Shown here: one piece after another, positions 18,160 to 27,497 of the stretch
Position numbering within the stretch: the stretch's first letter is position 1
How the letters are laid out: each line of letters begins with the position of its first letter
Assembly (NCBI GenBank): GCA_019636215.1
Contig: JAHBXZ010000002.1
Location: 186,001 to 250,000 of the forward strand
Origin: Planctomycetota bacterium
Lineage (GTDB): Bacteria > Planctomycetota > UBA8742 > UBA2392
Direction: 5' to 3'
DNA length: 64,000 nt
The notes under the pieces: model-generated
Told to the model about the DNA's origin: nothing
The model's database searches: none
The model's input: the letters and a program-made list of their open reading frames with translations, nothing else
Made by a program: the position numbers and the translations under genes

Positions 18160-18488
18160 GGTGCCTCCCATTGTCAGGGCTTCATCGGCTGCGCGGCAGG
18201 GGAACGTCCGTGCGCTCTCCCGGGCGCCGGGGTTCATCATGCTGCGAGGCCGACTGCACCCTCGTCCGAGATATCAAAGAGCAAAACAGGGAGGTGCCCA
18301 CCCCCCACGACAAACCGCTCTCCAACGGATCATCTTGCCTATCTGTATGCTTTGGGCATGCAAACTTACAATTAACTTTACACTGAGAGCAACTGCCATG
18401 CCTTTGTCACGAAAGGACTTGCAGCACTCTGAGAACACGAAAACCCCGGCCAGAATCGACCGGGGCTCGTGTGCAACCTGGCTGAACC
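18160..18488. other. Intergenic stretch between subtilase genes
   Basis: About 330 bases, locally less GC-rich around 18340-18400. It contains the terminator of the upstream subtilase (18438-18466) and presumably the promoter of the next one. No gene is supported. Confidence 0.5.
18438..18466 (-). terminator. Rho-independent terminator of third subtilase
   Basis: On the minus strand CCCCGG and CCGGGG pair around a 10-base loop and are followed by TTTTCG. It lies about 23 bases after the stop of the two-repeat subtilase gene, so each subtilase may be its own transcription unit. Confidence 0.75.
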
Positions 18489-21400
18489 TTAATTGTTGCG
18501 ACGTCGGCGTCTGGCTAGCGACAGCACTGTGAACATCGCCAGACCAAAGGCTAGCCCATGCCCGGGGGTCGCCACGCAACCGCCACCTCCGCCGCCACCC
18601 TTCTTGCCACCGCCTCCGCCACCTCCCCCACCGCCGCCGGTGGTCGGGATTGTTCCGTTTGCGTTGACGTGGATCGTGATGGTGTCCGTAGTGCTCCCGC
18701 CGCGGTTGTCGCTGACTGTCAGCTGGAAGACCAGCGTGTCCGGCGTGGCCGGTGCCGTGAACGATGCAATCGCGCTGCCCGCACCTGACAGCGTGACTGT
18801 GTTGATCCCGCCAATCTGCACCCAGGCGAAGGTAATCGGGTCGCCATCGGGGTCGGTGCTGGCGCCGCCGTTCATCATCACGGTCGCGCCAAAGAGTGCG
18901 CCTTGGTCAAGCCCAGCGTTGGCGTTGGGAGGGTTGTTTACTGCCGAATCCAGCACCGTAACCACCACGGTGTCGGTTGCGCTGCCGCCGCGGCCATCGC
19001 TGACGGTAAGCCGGAAGGTCAACGCCGTTGGCGCACTGACCTGCGGCGCGCTGAAGCTGGCATTGGCACTGCCGGGGTTGTTCAGGGTCACCGTCGGGCC
19101 CCCGATCTGCGCCCAACTGAACGTGAGCGTGTCGCCATCGGGGTCACTGCCGCTGCCCTGAAGCGTTGCCGTGTTGCCCTCGGTCACGCTGAAGTCCGCG
19201 CCGGCATTGGCCGTCGGTGGCGTGTTGGGCGCGGTTGGCGCGCTTGTTTCAACTTCCAGGGAGAGAAACTCCAGCGTTCCCGTGTTGCCGGCGGCCTTGT
19301 CACGAATGTGGACCTTCCAGGCGCCGTTGGCGGTCTTTCCGATCAGCGCCGTCACATCGCTGTTGTGCTGGCGGGTGTCGGGCATGATCGCGATCAGGTC
19401 GTCCGTCGTGGCGCTGTCGGTGCCTTCCAGCAGCACCTGTGTGCCGTCAGGATGTTCCAGCATGATCTCCAGGTTCCCGCGAGCCTGGTGCCTGATATCA
19501 AGGTACACCCGCACACCCTTGAGAGTGCCACTGTTGGAAACGCTCAGGGTGCGGATCAGGCCGTTGGCATCGTTGTCTGGAATCGCCACCGGGCTGCCTG
19601 TGTTCAATGCATCAGCCACGATGCTGAAGTTGTGAACCATCGGCCGGTTGCTGCACAGGACATAGCCCTGCACAGCGTTGGGTACTCCCCTGGCGTTGGC
19701 CGGGATGTTGTGGCCCTTGACGCGAACCTTCCAGGTGCCCGTTGCCGGGTTGTCCACCACCGCCACTTCGACATTGTCGCGGCGATTGGGCCCGGTTTTG
19801 GTCCACACGTAGGTCTGGCTTTGGCCCACGCCGTTGGTCAGACCGGCATAGGGGTAGAACAGCGTACCGGTTGGCGAAACCAGCGTTAGGTCAAGGTCGT
19901 TCACCAGTGTCACGGCCGAGCCCGCGGCTGCATCGAGATCCAGCCACGCCAGCGCCACGCGCAACGGCGTGGTCGACGAGGTTACAGAAAGGTCGTACTC
20001 AACGGTGGCGTTGTGCCGGGCCTGGCCGCGCACAATCTGCTTGCCGCCTGCAGTCACGTCGGCATTGATCAGGTCGCAGGCAGCCTTCACCTGGATGATG
20101 CCAAGGCCATAAACGTAATCCGGGCCGGGATTGCCCCGGTCAAGCGCCGTGACGCCCACCAGCGCAAGCGCCGCATCCATCGGAAAGGGTTTGCGCGCGT
20201 ACTTGTTGCGCCAGTGCTGGGTGATCAGGGTCAACGAACCTGCGGCCGCTGGGCTTGCCATGCTGCTGCCTGAGAGCTGCGCGTGACTGCCATTGGAGTA
20301 TGTAGAAAGCACCACATTTCCGTTGGCAGCAATCGTGGGCTGCAGGCGCCCGTCATCGGAGGGACCGCGGCTTGACATGCTGATCACGTTGCCGGCGTCG
20401 TCCGTTGCGCCCACCTGGAAGTTGTTCTTGCTGTGCTTGTCGTCGCCGACAGTCTGGCTGCCGGAACCCGAGTTGCCGCCCGAACGGCACACAAGCTGCA
20501 GCAGGTCACGGGCGATGATGTCATGTTCCTGCGAGATTGAATCATAGCCGCCCATGTTGCTGCTGCCGTAGGACGCGCCATAGCTGTGGTTCTCGACCAC
20601 GTGCCGGTATGTAAAGCGGGACGCCCGCTGGCTGCCCGATACTGCGGTACCGAAGTAGTAGTTCACGGCGCAGGCCTTGGCCGCAAAGCCCCGCGCCGCC
20701 GCGTTGCCGGTGCCGTCACCCAGAATCGTGCCGGTTACGTGAGTTGCGTGGTAGTGCGTGCTCATGCCCACCGCGTCGCGCACGCGCTTGGTGCCGTTGT
20801 TGATCGGGCTTGGGCTTGGCGCGTTCTGGAAGTCTGAATGGGTCTCCAGTGCGTCGCCGGCGTCCCACACACCAACCACCAGGCCGTTGCCATCCAGCCC
20901 GTAGGAAGTGCCTGGCCCAACCAGCGAAACGTTGGCCTGGGACAGAGTCACTGAGTTCTGGTTCTCCAGCCGCGCAACCGGGCGGCGGCACAGAAACTCA
21001 ACATCCGGGTGGCCTGCCAGCTGGGCAATGGCCGGCGCCGGCAGCCACGCATCCAGATAGAGGGCCGACAACTCGGCGGGCTCGAACGCGTCCTGACGCT
21101 CGGTCAGGACCTCGCCGCCGTGGTTTGTCACAAGCTCAATGGCGGTGGCGTACCAGACGTCATGCCAGAATCCGACCCGGTACTCGCCCGCCGCCGCCGT
21201 GCCCGCCTCAAGCTCGTGCCACAGGGGCGCGTCGCAGGCGTCGGCCGACTGCCGCAGCACCGTGCCCATCACCGTGGCATCAGACCGCAGTACCGCTGCG
21301 ACAGCTGCCAATGCCGCCTCATCCAACGCTCGAATGGCGTAGGTGTTTTCGTTGTAGTAGGCCAGTGTGACGGCCCCGGCGGCGCGCAGACGCCCAAGAA

Positions 21401-21683
21401 GTGCCTGCGTCAACGGCTGCGACAGCCGCACATAAAAGGGCTGCCGCGCCGACGGTGGCATGGGACAGGTGCCGTCCACCAGCGCATACCGCGACTTCAG
21501 GCGTACCAGCCGTTGGTTGTCCGCGGGCGCCAGTGCGGCTTCAAACCGGGCCTGTTCTGCCCCATCGAAAAACGCCAAGGGCGGCAGCTCCGGCTCTGGT
21601 TGCCCGGACACGCGCTGGTTCTGGAACGCGGCGACAGAAAGCAGGGCAACGGACAGGACCGCACACGCGGATGTTCTCCGCAT
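18489..21683 (-). CDS. Exported subtilisin-like protease with P domain and two PKD-like repeats
   Basis: A 1064-residue paralogue. The start is the ATG preceded by AGGAGATCCC; the signal peptide is MRRTSACAVLSVALLSVAAF. The triad is Asp274 (VVGVWDAG), His312 (YHATHVTG) and Ser474, in GSSMASP rather than GTSMASP. A P domain (LEHPDGTQVLLEG, NGAWKVHIRDKAAGNTG) is followed by two PKD-like repeats (PPTANAGADFS and PPNANAGLDQG). The tail has a run of Gly, KK, more Gly, Cys, a hydrophobic segment and ARRRRRNN. It is the first-transcribed of the three in order along the minus strand. Function: exported protease, substrate unknown. Confidence 0.93.
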   Translation of the reverse strand: MRRTSACAVLSVALLSVAAFQNQRVSGQPEPELPPLAFFDGAEQARFEAALAPADNQRLVRLKSRYALVDGTCPMPPSARQPFYVRLSQPLTQALLGRLRAAGAVTLAYYNENTYAIRALDEAALAAVAAVLRSDATVMGTVLRQSADACDAPLWHELEAGTAAAGEYRVGFWHDVWYATAIELVTNHGGEVLTERQDAFEPAELSALYLDAWLPAPAIAQLAGHPDVEFLCRRPVARLENQNSVTLSQANVSLVGPGTSYGLDGNGLVVGVWDAGDALETHSDFQNAPSPSPINNGTKRVRDAVGMSTHYHATHVTGTILGDGTGNAAARGFAAKACAVNYYFGTAVSGSQRASRFTYRHVVENHSYGASYGSSNMGGYDSISQEHDIIARDLLQLVCRSGGNSGSGSQTVGDDKHSKNNFQVGATDDAGNVISMSSRGPSDDGRLQPTIAANGNVVLSTYSNGSHAQLSGSSMASPAAAGSLTLITQHWRNKYARKPFPMDAALALVGVTALDRGNPGPDYVYGLGIIQVKAACDLINADVTAGGKQIVRGQARHNATVEYDLSVTSSTTPLRVALAWLDLDAAAGSAVTLVNDLDLTLVSPTGTLFYPYAGLTNGVGQSQTYVWTKTGPNRRDNVEVAVVDNPATGTWKVRVKGHNIPANARGVPNAVQGYVLCSNRPMVHNFSIVADALNTGSPVAIPDNDANGLIRTLSVSNSGTLKGVRVYLDIRHQARGNLEIMLEHPDGTQVLLEGTDSATTDDLIAIMPDTRQHNSDVTALIGKTANGAWKVHIRDKAAGNTGTLEFLSLEVETSAPTAPNTPPTANAGADFSVTEGNTATLQGSGSDPDGDTLTFSWAQIGGPTVTLNNPGSANASFSAPQVSAPTALTFRLTVSDGRGGSATDTVVVTVLDSAVNNPPNANAGLDQGALFGATVMMNGGASTDPDGDPITFAWVQIGGINTVTLSGAGSAIASFTAPATPDTLVFQLTVSDNRGGSTTDTITIHVNANGTIPTTGGGGGGGGGGGKKGGGGGGGCVATPGHGLAFGLAMFTVLSLARRRRRNN

Positions 21684-21869
21684 GGGATCTCCTGTAAACC
21701 CGAGGCCTGCACCGCTCCGGCAGGGCCATCGGACTTCGCCCAGACATTTGACACTGCAGAAACGGCCCGGGCGCAAAAAGGTTCATTCCATTCGACGAAC
21801 CGGGTTGAACATTTCCCCCACGCCTCGACGTTCTATGGAAGGGGCGTAAACTTGGGGCAGGAGTACCCG

Positions 21870-23357
21870 ATGCAACTCACGCCGGAACTTCGGCAGGCTG
21901 AATCCGCCATTCTCAAGCACGCCACCGCCTTCGGGCTGGACTTCTTTGACGTGCACTTCGAGATGCTGGACTACGAATCCTTGAACGAAGTCGCCAGTTA
22001 CGGCGGGTTCCCTACCCGGTACCCACACTGGCGCTTCGGCATGGCCTACGAAGAGCTGATCAAGGGCTACACCTACGGCATAAGCAAGATCTACGAACTT
22101 GTGATCAACAACGACCCGGTCATTGCCTACCTGATGGACAGCAATGACTTTGTCTCCCAGAAGCTTGTCATGGCCCATGTGTACGGCCACGCCGACTTCT
22201 TCAAGAACAACGCATGGTTCAGCAAGACCAACCGCAAGATGGTCGACCAGATGGCCAACCACGCCGCGCGAATGCGCCGGTACATTGACCATTACGGCCG
22301 TGACAAGGTTGAAGCCTTTGTGGACGCCTGCCTCAGCCTGGAAAACCTGATCGACCCGGGCCTGCCTTTCTCCAGGCCGCCGGTGCGGCGCGAACAGACC
22401 GAATTGCAGGATGAAACCGCGCGCGTTGAGGTAACCAAGCTGAAGTCCAAGGATTACATGGACCGGTACATCAACCCGCCGGAAATCCTGGAGCAGCGCC
22501 GCGGAGAGCTTCTGCGCAAGAAGCAGCAGCCGCCCAAGTTCCCGGAACAGCCCATCAAGGACGTGCTGTGGTTCCTTGTGAACTACGCGCCGTTGCGCAA
22601 CTGGCAGCGCGACGTGCTTGCGATTGTGCGCGATGAGGCTTACTACTTCGCGCCACAGCGCCAGACGAAGATCATGAACGAGGGCTGGGCCAGTTATTGG
22701 CACAGCACGATCATGACCCAGAAGGCCGCCACGGCCGCCGAGATTGTGGACTTTGCCGACCACCACAGCATGACCATGGGCATGCAGCCGGGGGTGATCA
22801 ATCCATACAAGCTGGGGCTGGAGCTCCTGCGCGACATTGAGTACCGCTGGGACCGCGGCATGCACGGGCTTGACTATGAACAGTGCGACGACATGCAGGC
22901 CCGCGCCAACTGGGACACCAAGGCCCGGGGCGAGGGCCGCCGCAAAATCTTTGAGGTACGAAGGGTCTACAACGACCTGACCTTCATTGACGAGTTCCTG
23001 ACCCCCGAGTTCTGTGTACGGGCCAAGCTGTTCACCTATGAATTCAACTCGACCAGCGGCCAGTACGAAATCAGCGCGCGGGATTTTCAACAGATCAAGC
23101 AGAAGCTGCTGACGCAACTGACCAACATGGGCGAGCCATTCATCGAAGTCCAGGACGGCAACTTCCACAACCGTGGCGAGTTGCTGCTGACCCACCGCCA
23201 CGACGGGTTTGACCTGGACACCCGCTATGCCCGCGAGACCCTGATGAACCTGCACCGCATATGGAACCGCCCGGTGCACCTGGCCAGCAAAGAAGACGGC
23301 AAAGACCTCGTTTTCAGCTTTGATGGCCGCGACTTCCGGCGTGAGGGCGGACGGTGA
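21870..23357 (+). CDS. spoVR: SpoVR family protein
   Basis: A 495-residue cytoplasmic protein of the SpoVR family, named for a Bacillus spore-cortex gene but widespread in non-sporulating bacteria, where it often goes with YeaH/PrkA kinase genes. The family core is clear: FEMLDYESLNEVASYGGFP, then HWRFGMAYEELIKGYTYG and KIYELVINNDPVIAYLMDSN, followed by VMAHVYGHADFFKNN and NEGWASYWHSTIM. The start is the ATG with GCAGGAG upstream. No prkA or yeaH gene is adjacent, so the usual partners are elsewhere or absent. The biochemical function is not known. Confidence 0.95.
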   Translation: MQLTPELRQAESAILKHATAFGLDFFDVHFEMLDYESLNEVASYGGFPTRYPHWRFGMAYEELIKGYTYGISKIYELVINNDPVIAYLMDSNDFVSQKLVMAHVYGHADFFKNNAWFSKTNRKMVDQMANHAARMRRYIDHYGRDKVEAFVDACLSLENLIDPGLPFSRPPVRREQTELQDETARVEVTKLKSKDYMDRYINPPEILEQRRGELLRKKQQPPKFPEQPIKDVLWFLVNYAPLRNWQRDVLAIVRDEAYYFAPQRQTKIMNEGWASYWHSTIMTQKAATAAEIVDFADHHSMTMGMQPGVINPYKLGLELLRDIEYRWDRGMHGLDYEQCDDMQARANWDTKARGEGRRKIFEVRRVYNDLTFIDEFLTPEFCVRAKLFTYEFNSTSGQYEISARDFQQIKQKLLTQLTNMGEPFIEVQDGNFHNRGELLLTHRHDGFDLDTRYARETLMNLHRIWNRPVHLASKEDGKDLVFSFDGRDFRREGGR

Positions 23358-23443
23358 CAAAACCATGGCGGCTGCGCACTTGCACGCAGAGCCGGGCCGC
23401 CTATATTGCGTTTACCCCCGATTGCCCGATTTCCGGTGCTGGA

Positions 23444-24313
23444 ATGCGCATTGCCTTCCTGCCAGTCCTGATGTTCGCCTTGCTCGCAGGCGCTGCCTGT
23501 TCGTCCGGCCCAGAGGTAAAGGGGCGCGGGCCGACTGCACTGGGCACGGTTTCCGCGCCGACCAAAACACGCTGGAGCGGATACCTGCAGGTGATGTCCG
23601 ACAAAGAGCGTCTGGAATTCCTGGCCATCGACGACAGCTTCGAGCGTGAACAGTGGATCCGCCGCCACGGCGTTGATGTCCGCGCCGACCTGGCCGGTCG
23701 CCTTGCCCGCGGCATCAGCGTGGAAGCCGCCAAGCGCCGCATCATCGAGGCGCCGGACGAAGTCACCAAAGACGGCAGCACCACCATGCTGTTCTACAGC
23801 CGTTACAACACCCAGAGCCGCACAAACTTCTACCTGCTGTTTGAATCCGACCAGCTTGTCAGCTGGAACAGCTACACACTGGAAGAGCAAGAGCGCGAAC
23901 GCCACCTGCTTGAGTTTGAAGCCAAACTGATGCGCAAGTTCAACACCGTGCTGGAAGTCGGCATGGGCGCGCCGGCCATACGCAAGCAGGCCGAAAACGC
24001 GCAGTCAGACCTCAACCGCGTTGAGCTTGCCCACCGTGAAAAGATTGCCAACCCGGACTTCAAGGGCGCGGGCGCGCCGTCGTTTTCTGATTACATCGTG
24101 GCGGAAACCCTGCTGTACGCCCGCAGCCGCAACGAACTGTTTGCCTGGTTCCAGAACCGCACTGCCGACAAGATTGTGATTCACCGGCCCTTTGAGTCAC
24201 ACCAGTACTACATGACGCACAAGGATATCCGCGGCCGTGAAACCCAGGTGATTGCCGAGTTCCTGTTTGAAAGCGGCCGCCTGGTGGCCTGGTATGTGTA
24301 CCACGAAAAGTAA
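23444..24313 (+). CDS. Lipoprotein of unknown function
   Basis: A 289-residue predicted lipoprotein: MRIAFLPVLMFALLAGAAC ends at a lipid-attachment Cys19. I do not recognise the family. The protein has two similar-looking beta stretches, FYLLFESDQLVSWNSYTLEE around residue 145 and AEFLFESGRLVAWYVYHEK at the end. Each reads 'F-ES-D/G-x-L-V-x-W', suggesting a duplicated fold of the SmpA/BamE-like or PepSY-like kind. It starts about 87 bases after spoVR and is followed by a strong terminator. Confidence 0.75.
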   Translation: MRIAFLPVLMFALLAGAACSSGPEVKGRGPTALGTVSAPTKTRWSGYLQVMSDKERLEFLAIDDSFEREQWIRRHGVDVRADLAGRLARGISVEAAKRRIIEAPDEVTKDGSTTMLFYSRYNTQSRTNFYLLFESDQLVSWNSYTLEEQERERHLLEFEAKLMRKFNTVLEVGMGAPAIRKQAENAQSDLNRVELAHREKIANPDFKGAGAPSFSDYIVAETLLYARSRNELFAWFQNRTADKIVIHRPFESHQYYMTHKDIRGRETQVIAEFLFESGRLVAWYVYHEK

Positions 24314-24329
24314 GCGGACTAGACCTTCC

Positions 24330-24360
24330 AACGCCTCCGCTCTGCGGAGGCGTTTGTGTT
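24330..24360 (+). terminator. Rho-independent terminator
   Basis: A perfect inverted repeat (AACGCCTCCGC / GCGGAGGCGTT, loop TCT) is followed by TGTGTTT. It lies 17 bases after the lipoprotein stop codon and ends the spoVR-lipoprotein unit. Confidence 0.9.
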
Positions 24361-24397
24361 TGCACGTCTCACGCATGGTTTCCCGCCCGAGGTCGTC

Positions 24398-26377
24398 ATG
24401 ACCGGACGCGCCACGACCGGCGGCACTGCGGCAAGCGGCGACAAGTTTGACGCCGGGGAGCTGGTCGGTTCGCAACCGATCCAGCCGCTGGGTAAACTGC
24501 CCCTGCTGGGGGCAATGGTGGGCCTTGTGGTGGGCCTGGTCGGAGTTGCCTTTTTTGCCGTGTCGCAGTTGCTTCATGAAGCGCTGTTCGGCGGCCTGGC
24601 CAATCTGCGTGCCAGCGGCGAGGGGCCGGCCCAAGGCTGGTACCACACCCTAAGTCTTGCGCTGCCGCAATCCGACGGCGGCCAGCCGCGGATCTGGCTG
24701 CTGGCGGTGATTCCGGCTGCGGGCGGCATGCTTCTGGGCCTGTGGTACCTGATTACCCGTGACCGCACGGGTTCGGGCCTGGAGTTCGCGATTCGCACCT
24801 TTCACCAGGAGCGCGGGCGATTCCCGGCCCTTACTGCCATTCGCAAGTTTGTGGCCAGTTGCATTACCCTGGGCACCGGCGGAAGCGCCGGGCGTGAAGG
24901 CCCGATTGCCATGATCGGGGCCGCCATTGGCAGCGCGCTGGCAACGCGCCTGAACCTGACCGTACGGCAGCGCCGCGTATTGCTGGTGGCGGGCATTGCG
25001 GCCGGCATCGGCGGCATGTTTCGCGCGCCGCTGGCGGGCGGCCTGATGGCAGCCGAGATTCTGTACTCGGATTCCGAGTTCGAGCCCGATGTGCTGGTCC
25101 CGGCCATGCTGGCCAGCATTGTCAGCTACTGTGTGTTCTGCCTGAATTTCGGCTGGGGGTCGTTGTTCGGGCAGGCCGCCGCCAACTATCGGTTCAACAA
25201 CCCGCTGGAGCTTCTGCCACTTACTGCGCTGGCCCTTGCGCTTGCGCTGGCGGGCTTTGTGTTTACCCGTGTCAGCCGCTGGTTCGGGCGCTTGCTGTCA
25301 CCATTGCCGGCATTGGTTCGCCCCGCCGTCGGCGCGGGCGTGGCAGGTACCCTGGCACTGGTGATTTACTTTGCATCCGGCCTGTTGAGCGAGGACGGCC
25401 TGCCCCGGCTTGAGATGGCCAGCATCATGGGTGACGGCTATGCGCTGCTGCAGATGGGTCTGCAGGGCAGCGGCCTGTGGTGGGTCTTTCTGCTTGTGGC
25501 CGGTGGCAAGATCATTGCGACGGCACTGACACTGGGCAGCGGCGGCGCCGGCGGCGACTTTGCCCCCAGCGTGGTGATCGGCGGCTGCGTGGGAGCTGCC
25601 GTTGGCATCCTGTGCTACCAGGTGCTGCCTGTGGACCTGTTGCCGGCGGGCATGTCACGCGGCACGGAATCGCTGGCCACGGTTACTGCGGTGTTTTCGC
25701 TGGTTGGGATGGCCGGATTCTGGGCCGGCGTGGCCAAGGTTCCGATCAGCAGCGTGATCATTGTGAGTGAACTGACTGGCAGCTACCACCTGCTGTTGCC
25801 GGCCATGTGGACCTGCGCCATCACGTTTGTACTGGCAAGGCGATTCCGGCTTATGGAGTCCCAGGTGCCCTCCCGGCGCGAAAGCCCCGCGCACCGCGGC
25901 GACTTTGCCACAGACGTTCTGAAGGAAATGCGCGTGGCTGACATGCTTGCTGACCTGACTTCCTTTGAAACCGTGCAGGAGAGCACGCCGCTGCAGAAGA
26001 TCATTGAGATGCAGGCCTCGCGACAGGCCTACTACCCCGTGCTGACCCGCGAAGGCAGGTTCGCGGGGGTGTTCAGCATGAACGACCTGCGCGCGGTGCT
26101 GTCACAGTCCGAAGTCTGGCAACTGCTGGTGGCCGCCGACGTGGCCCACCGCCGGGTAACCACGGTAAAGCCGTCCGACACACTGGCCGAAGTCGCCGCC
26201 AAGTTCGCCGACACCAGCTACGACGAGTTGCCGGTTGTGGCCGATGACGACCAGGGCAGGCTGGTGGGCATTATCAGCCGTCGCCAGTTGAACAACGCCT
26301 ACATCAAGCGCACCATGGTGTACCAGCAGGCCGCGAAGCTGGAGCACAGCAACATCGGCACCTCGGGACGCAACTGA
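24398..26377 (+). CDS. ClC-family chloride channel/transporter with CBS domains
   Basis: A 659-residue membrane protein that moves chloride or another anion, as a channel or an H+/anion antiporter. Membrane helices fill residues about 35-470. Selectivity-filter segments are GSGLEFA (125-131), GREGP (165-169, carrying the gating Glu) and GSGGAGGDFAPSVVIGG (near 385). A pair of CBS domains occupies about 510-645 (VADMLADLTSFETVQE, YYPVLTREGRFAGVFSMNDLR, DTLAEVAAKF, DELPVVADDDQGRLVGIISRRQL), probably binding adenine nucleotides. The start is the ATG before TGRATTGG; an ATG 14 codons upstream lies inside the terminator tail. The presence of the gating Glu is compatible with antiport. Confidence 0.94.
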   Translation: MTGRATTGGTAASGDKFDAGELVGSQPIQPLGKLPLLGAMVGLVVGLVGVAFFAVSQLLHEALFGGLANLRASGEGPAQGWYHTLSLALPQSDGGQPRIWLLAVIPAAGGMLLGLWYLITRDRTGSGLEFAIRTFHQERGRFPALTAIRKFVASCITLGTGGSAGREGPIAMIGAAIGSALATRLNLTVRQRRVLLVAGIAAGIGGMFRAPLAGGLMAAEILYSDSEFEPDVLVPAMLASIVSYCVFCLNFGWGSLFGQAAANYRFNNPLELLPLTALALALALAGFVFTRVSRWFGRLLSPLPALVRPAVGAGVAGTLALVIYFASGLLSEDGLPRLEMASIMGDGYALLQMGLQGSGLWWVFLLVAGGKIIATALTLGSGGAGGDFAPSVVIGGCVGAAVGILCYQVLPVDLLPAGMSRGTESLATVTAVFSLVGMAGFWAGVAKVPISSVIIVSELTGSYHLLLPAMWTCAITFVLARRFRLMESQVPSRRESPAHRGDFATDVLKEMRVADMLADLTSFETVQESTPLQKIIEMQASRQAYYPVLTREGRFAGVFSMNDLRAVLSQSEVWQLLVAADVAHRRVTTVKPSDTLAEVAAKFADTSYDELPVVADDDQGRLVGIISRRQLNNAYIKRTMVYQQAAKLEHSNIGTSGRN

Positions 26378-26385
26378 CCGGTTCT

Positions 26386-27258
26386 ATGACTGCACCGAAC
26401 TACTTTGCCGGCAACGCCCGCGTCAACGTGGGCCGCATCCAGGTGACCACGCTGCTGGACGGCTGGTTGTCACTGGACGGCGGCGCGATGTATGGCGTGG
26501 TACCAAAGACCCTGTGGTCACAGAAGCTGCCCGCAGATGACCAGAACAGGGTAGGCATGGCGATGCGTCCGCTGCTTGTGCGGACGCCATCCAATCTGGT
26601 GGTGGTAGAAAGCGGCATCGGCCAGGCCGTGCCCCCCGAACTGCATGAACGCTACGGCATTGATCGCACCGGCCCCTGGCTGGACGAATTGGTTCGCAAC
26701 GCCGGAGAAGACCCCGAAAAAGTGGATACCGTGGTCTGCACCCACCTGCACTGGGATCACGCCGGCGGCCTGTGCCGGATGATCGACGATGCCTATCGCC
26801 CCACGTTCCCCAACGCCCAACATGTGTTTCAGGCCGGTGAATGGCAGATTGCAACCAACCCCACCAACCTTCACAAGGCCAGCTACGCCCCGCCTTCCCT
26901 GTTGCCGCTCGCCGAACACGGCCTGCTGAAGCTGGTATCCGGCGACTGCGAGGTAGTGCCCGGTGTTCGCTTCGAGTTCACTAACGGCCACACCGAGAAC
27001 CACGCGGTTGTGTGGCTGCAGGACTCCGGCGAAAGCGGCGCATTTCTGGGCGACCTGGTGCCGACGGCCAGCCACGTGCCGCTGGCATGGATCAGCGCCT
27101 ACGACATCAATGCCGGAGGAAGCTGGCGCGCAAGGGAGTCGCTGTATCCCAAACTGGCCCAGGCCAACGCCAAGGTGTTCTACTATCACGAGCCCGAGTT
27201 CCCGGTGGGCCGAGTTATTAGAGACGGCACACGTTATCGCCACTCTGGCCTTACTTAG
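26386..27258 (+). CDS. MBL-fold metallo-hydrolase
   Basis: A 290-residue enzyme of the metallo-beta-lactamase fold. The metal site is seen in CTHLHWDHAGG (His120, His122, Asp124, His125), with later ligands in TNGHTENHAV (His near 205), FLGDLVPTASH (Asp near 223) and YYHEPEF (His near 266). The overall pattern, including LLVRTPSNLVVVESGIG, resembles lactonase/AttM-like members, so an ester or lactone substrate is plausible but unproved. It begins 8 bases after the ClC gene and may be co-transcribed with it. No signal peptide is visible. Confidence 0.88.
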   Translation: MTAPNYFAGNARVNVGRIQVTTLLDGWLSLDGGAMYGVVPKTLWSQKLPADDQNRVGMAMRPLLVRTPSNLVVVESGIGQAVPPELHERYGIDRTGPWLDELVRNAGEDPEKVDTVVCTHLHWDHAGGLCRMIDDAYRPTFPNAQHVFQAGEWQIATNPTNLHKASYAPPSLLPLAEHGLLKLVSGDCEVVPGVRFEFTNGHTENHAVVWLQDSGESGAFLGDLVPTASHVPLAWISAYDINAGGSWRARESLYPKLAQANAKVFYYHEPEFPVGRVIRDGTRYRHSGLT

Positions 27259-27497
27259 ACATTGTAGTAACTATGGCAACAGCACAGTGTTTCCTCGCGG
27301 ACCTGTTGGTGATCACAAGAGCCTCATGTTGAGCAAGTCCGCCATGGATCGCTGTAATGCCTTACTACAGCCATTCATACACGGAGGCCACTGTATCAGG
27401 CCGGGCAGGTCACCCGGGAGGCGACGACACATGTCGATTACGACAATGCCCTAACCATTGGCGTGGAGTGTTCGATAGCCAGGCCAGCTAAGCAACA

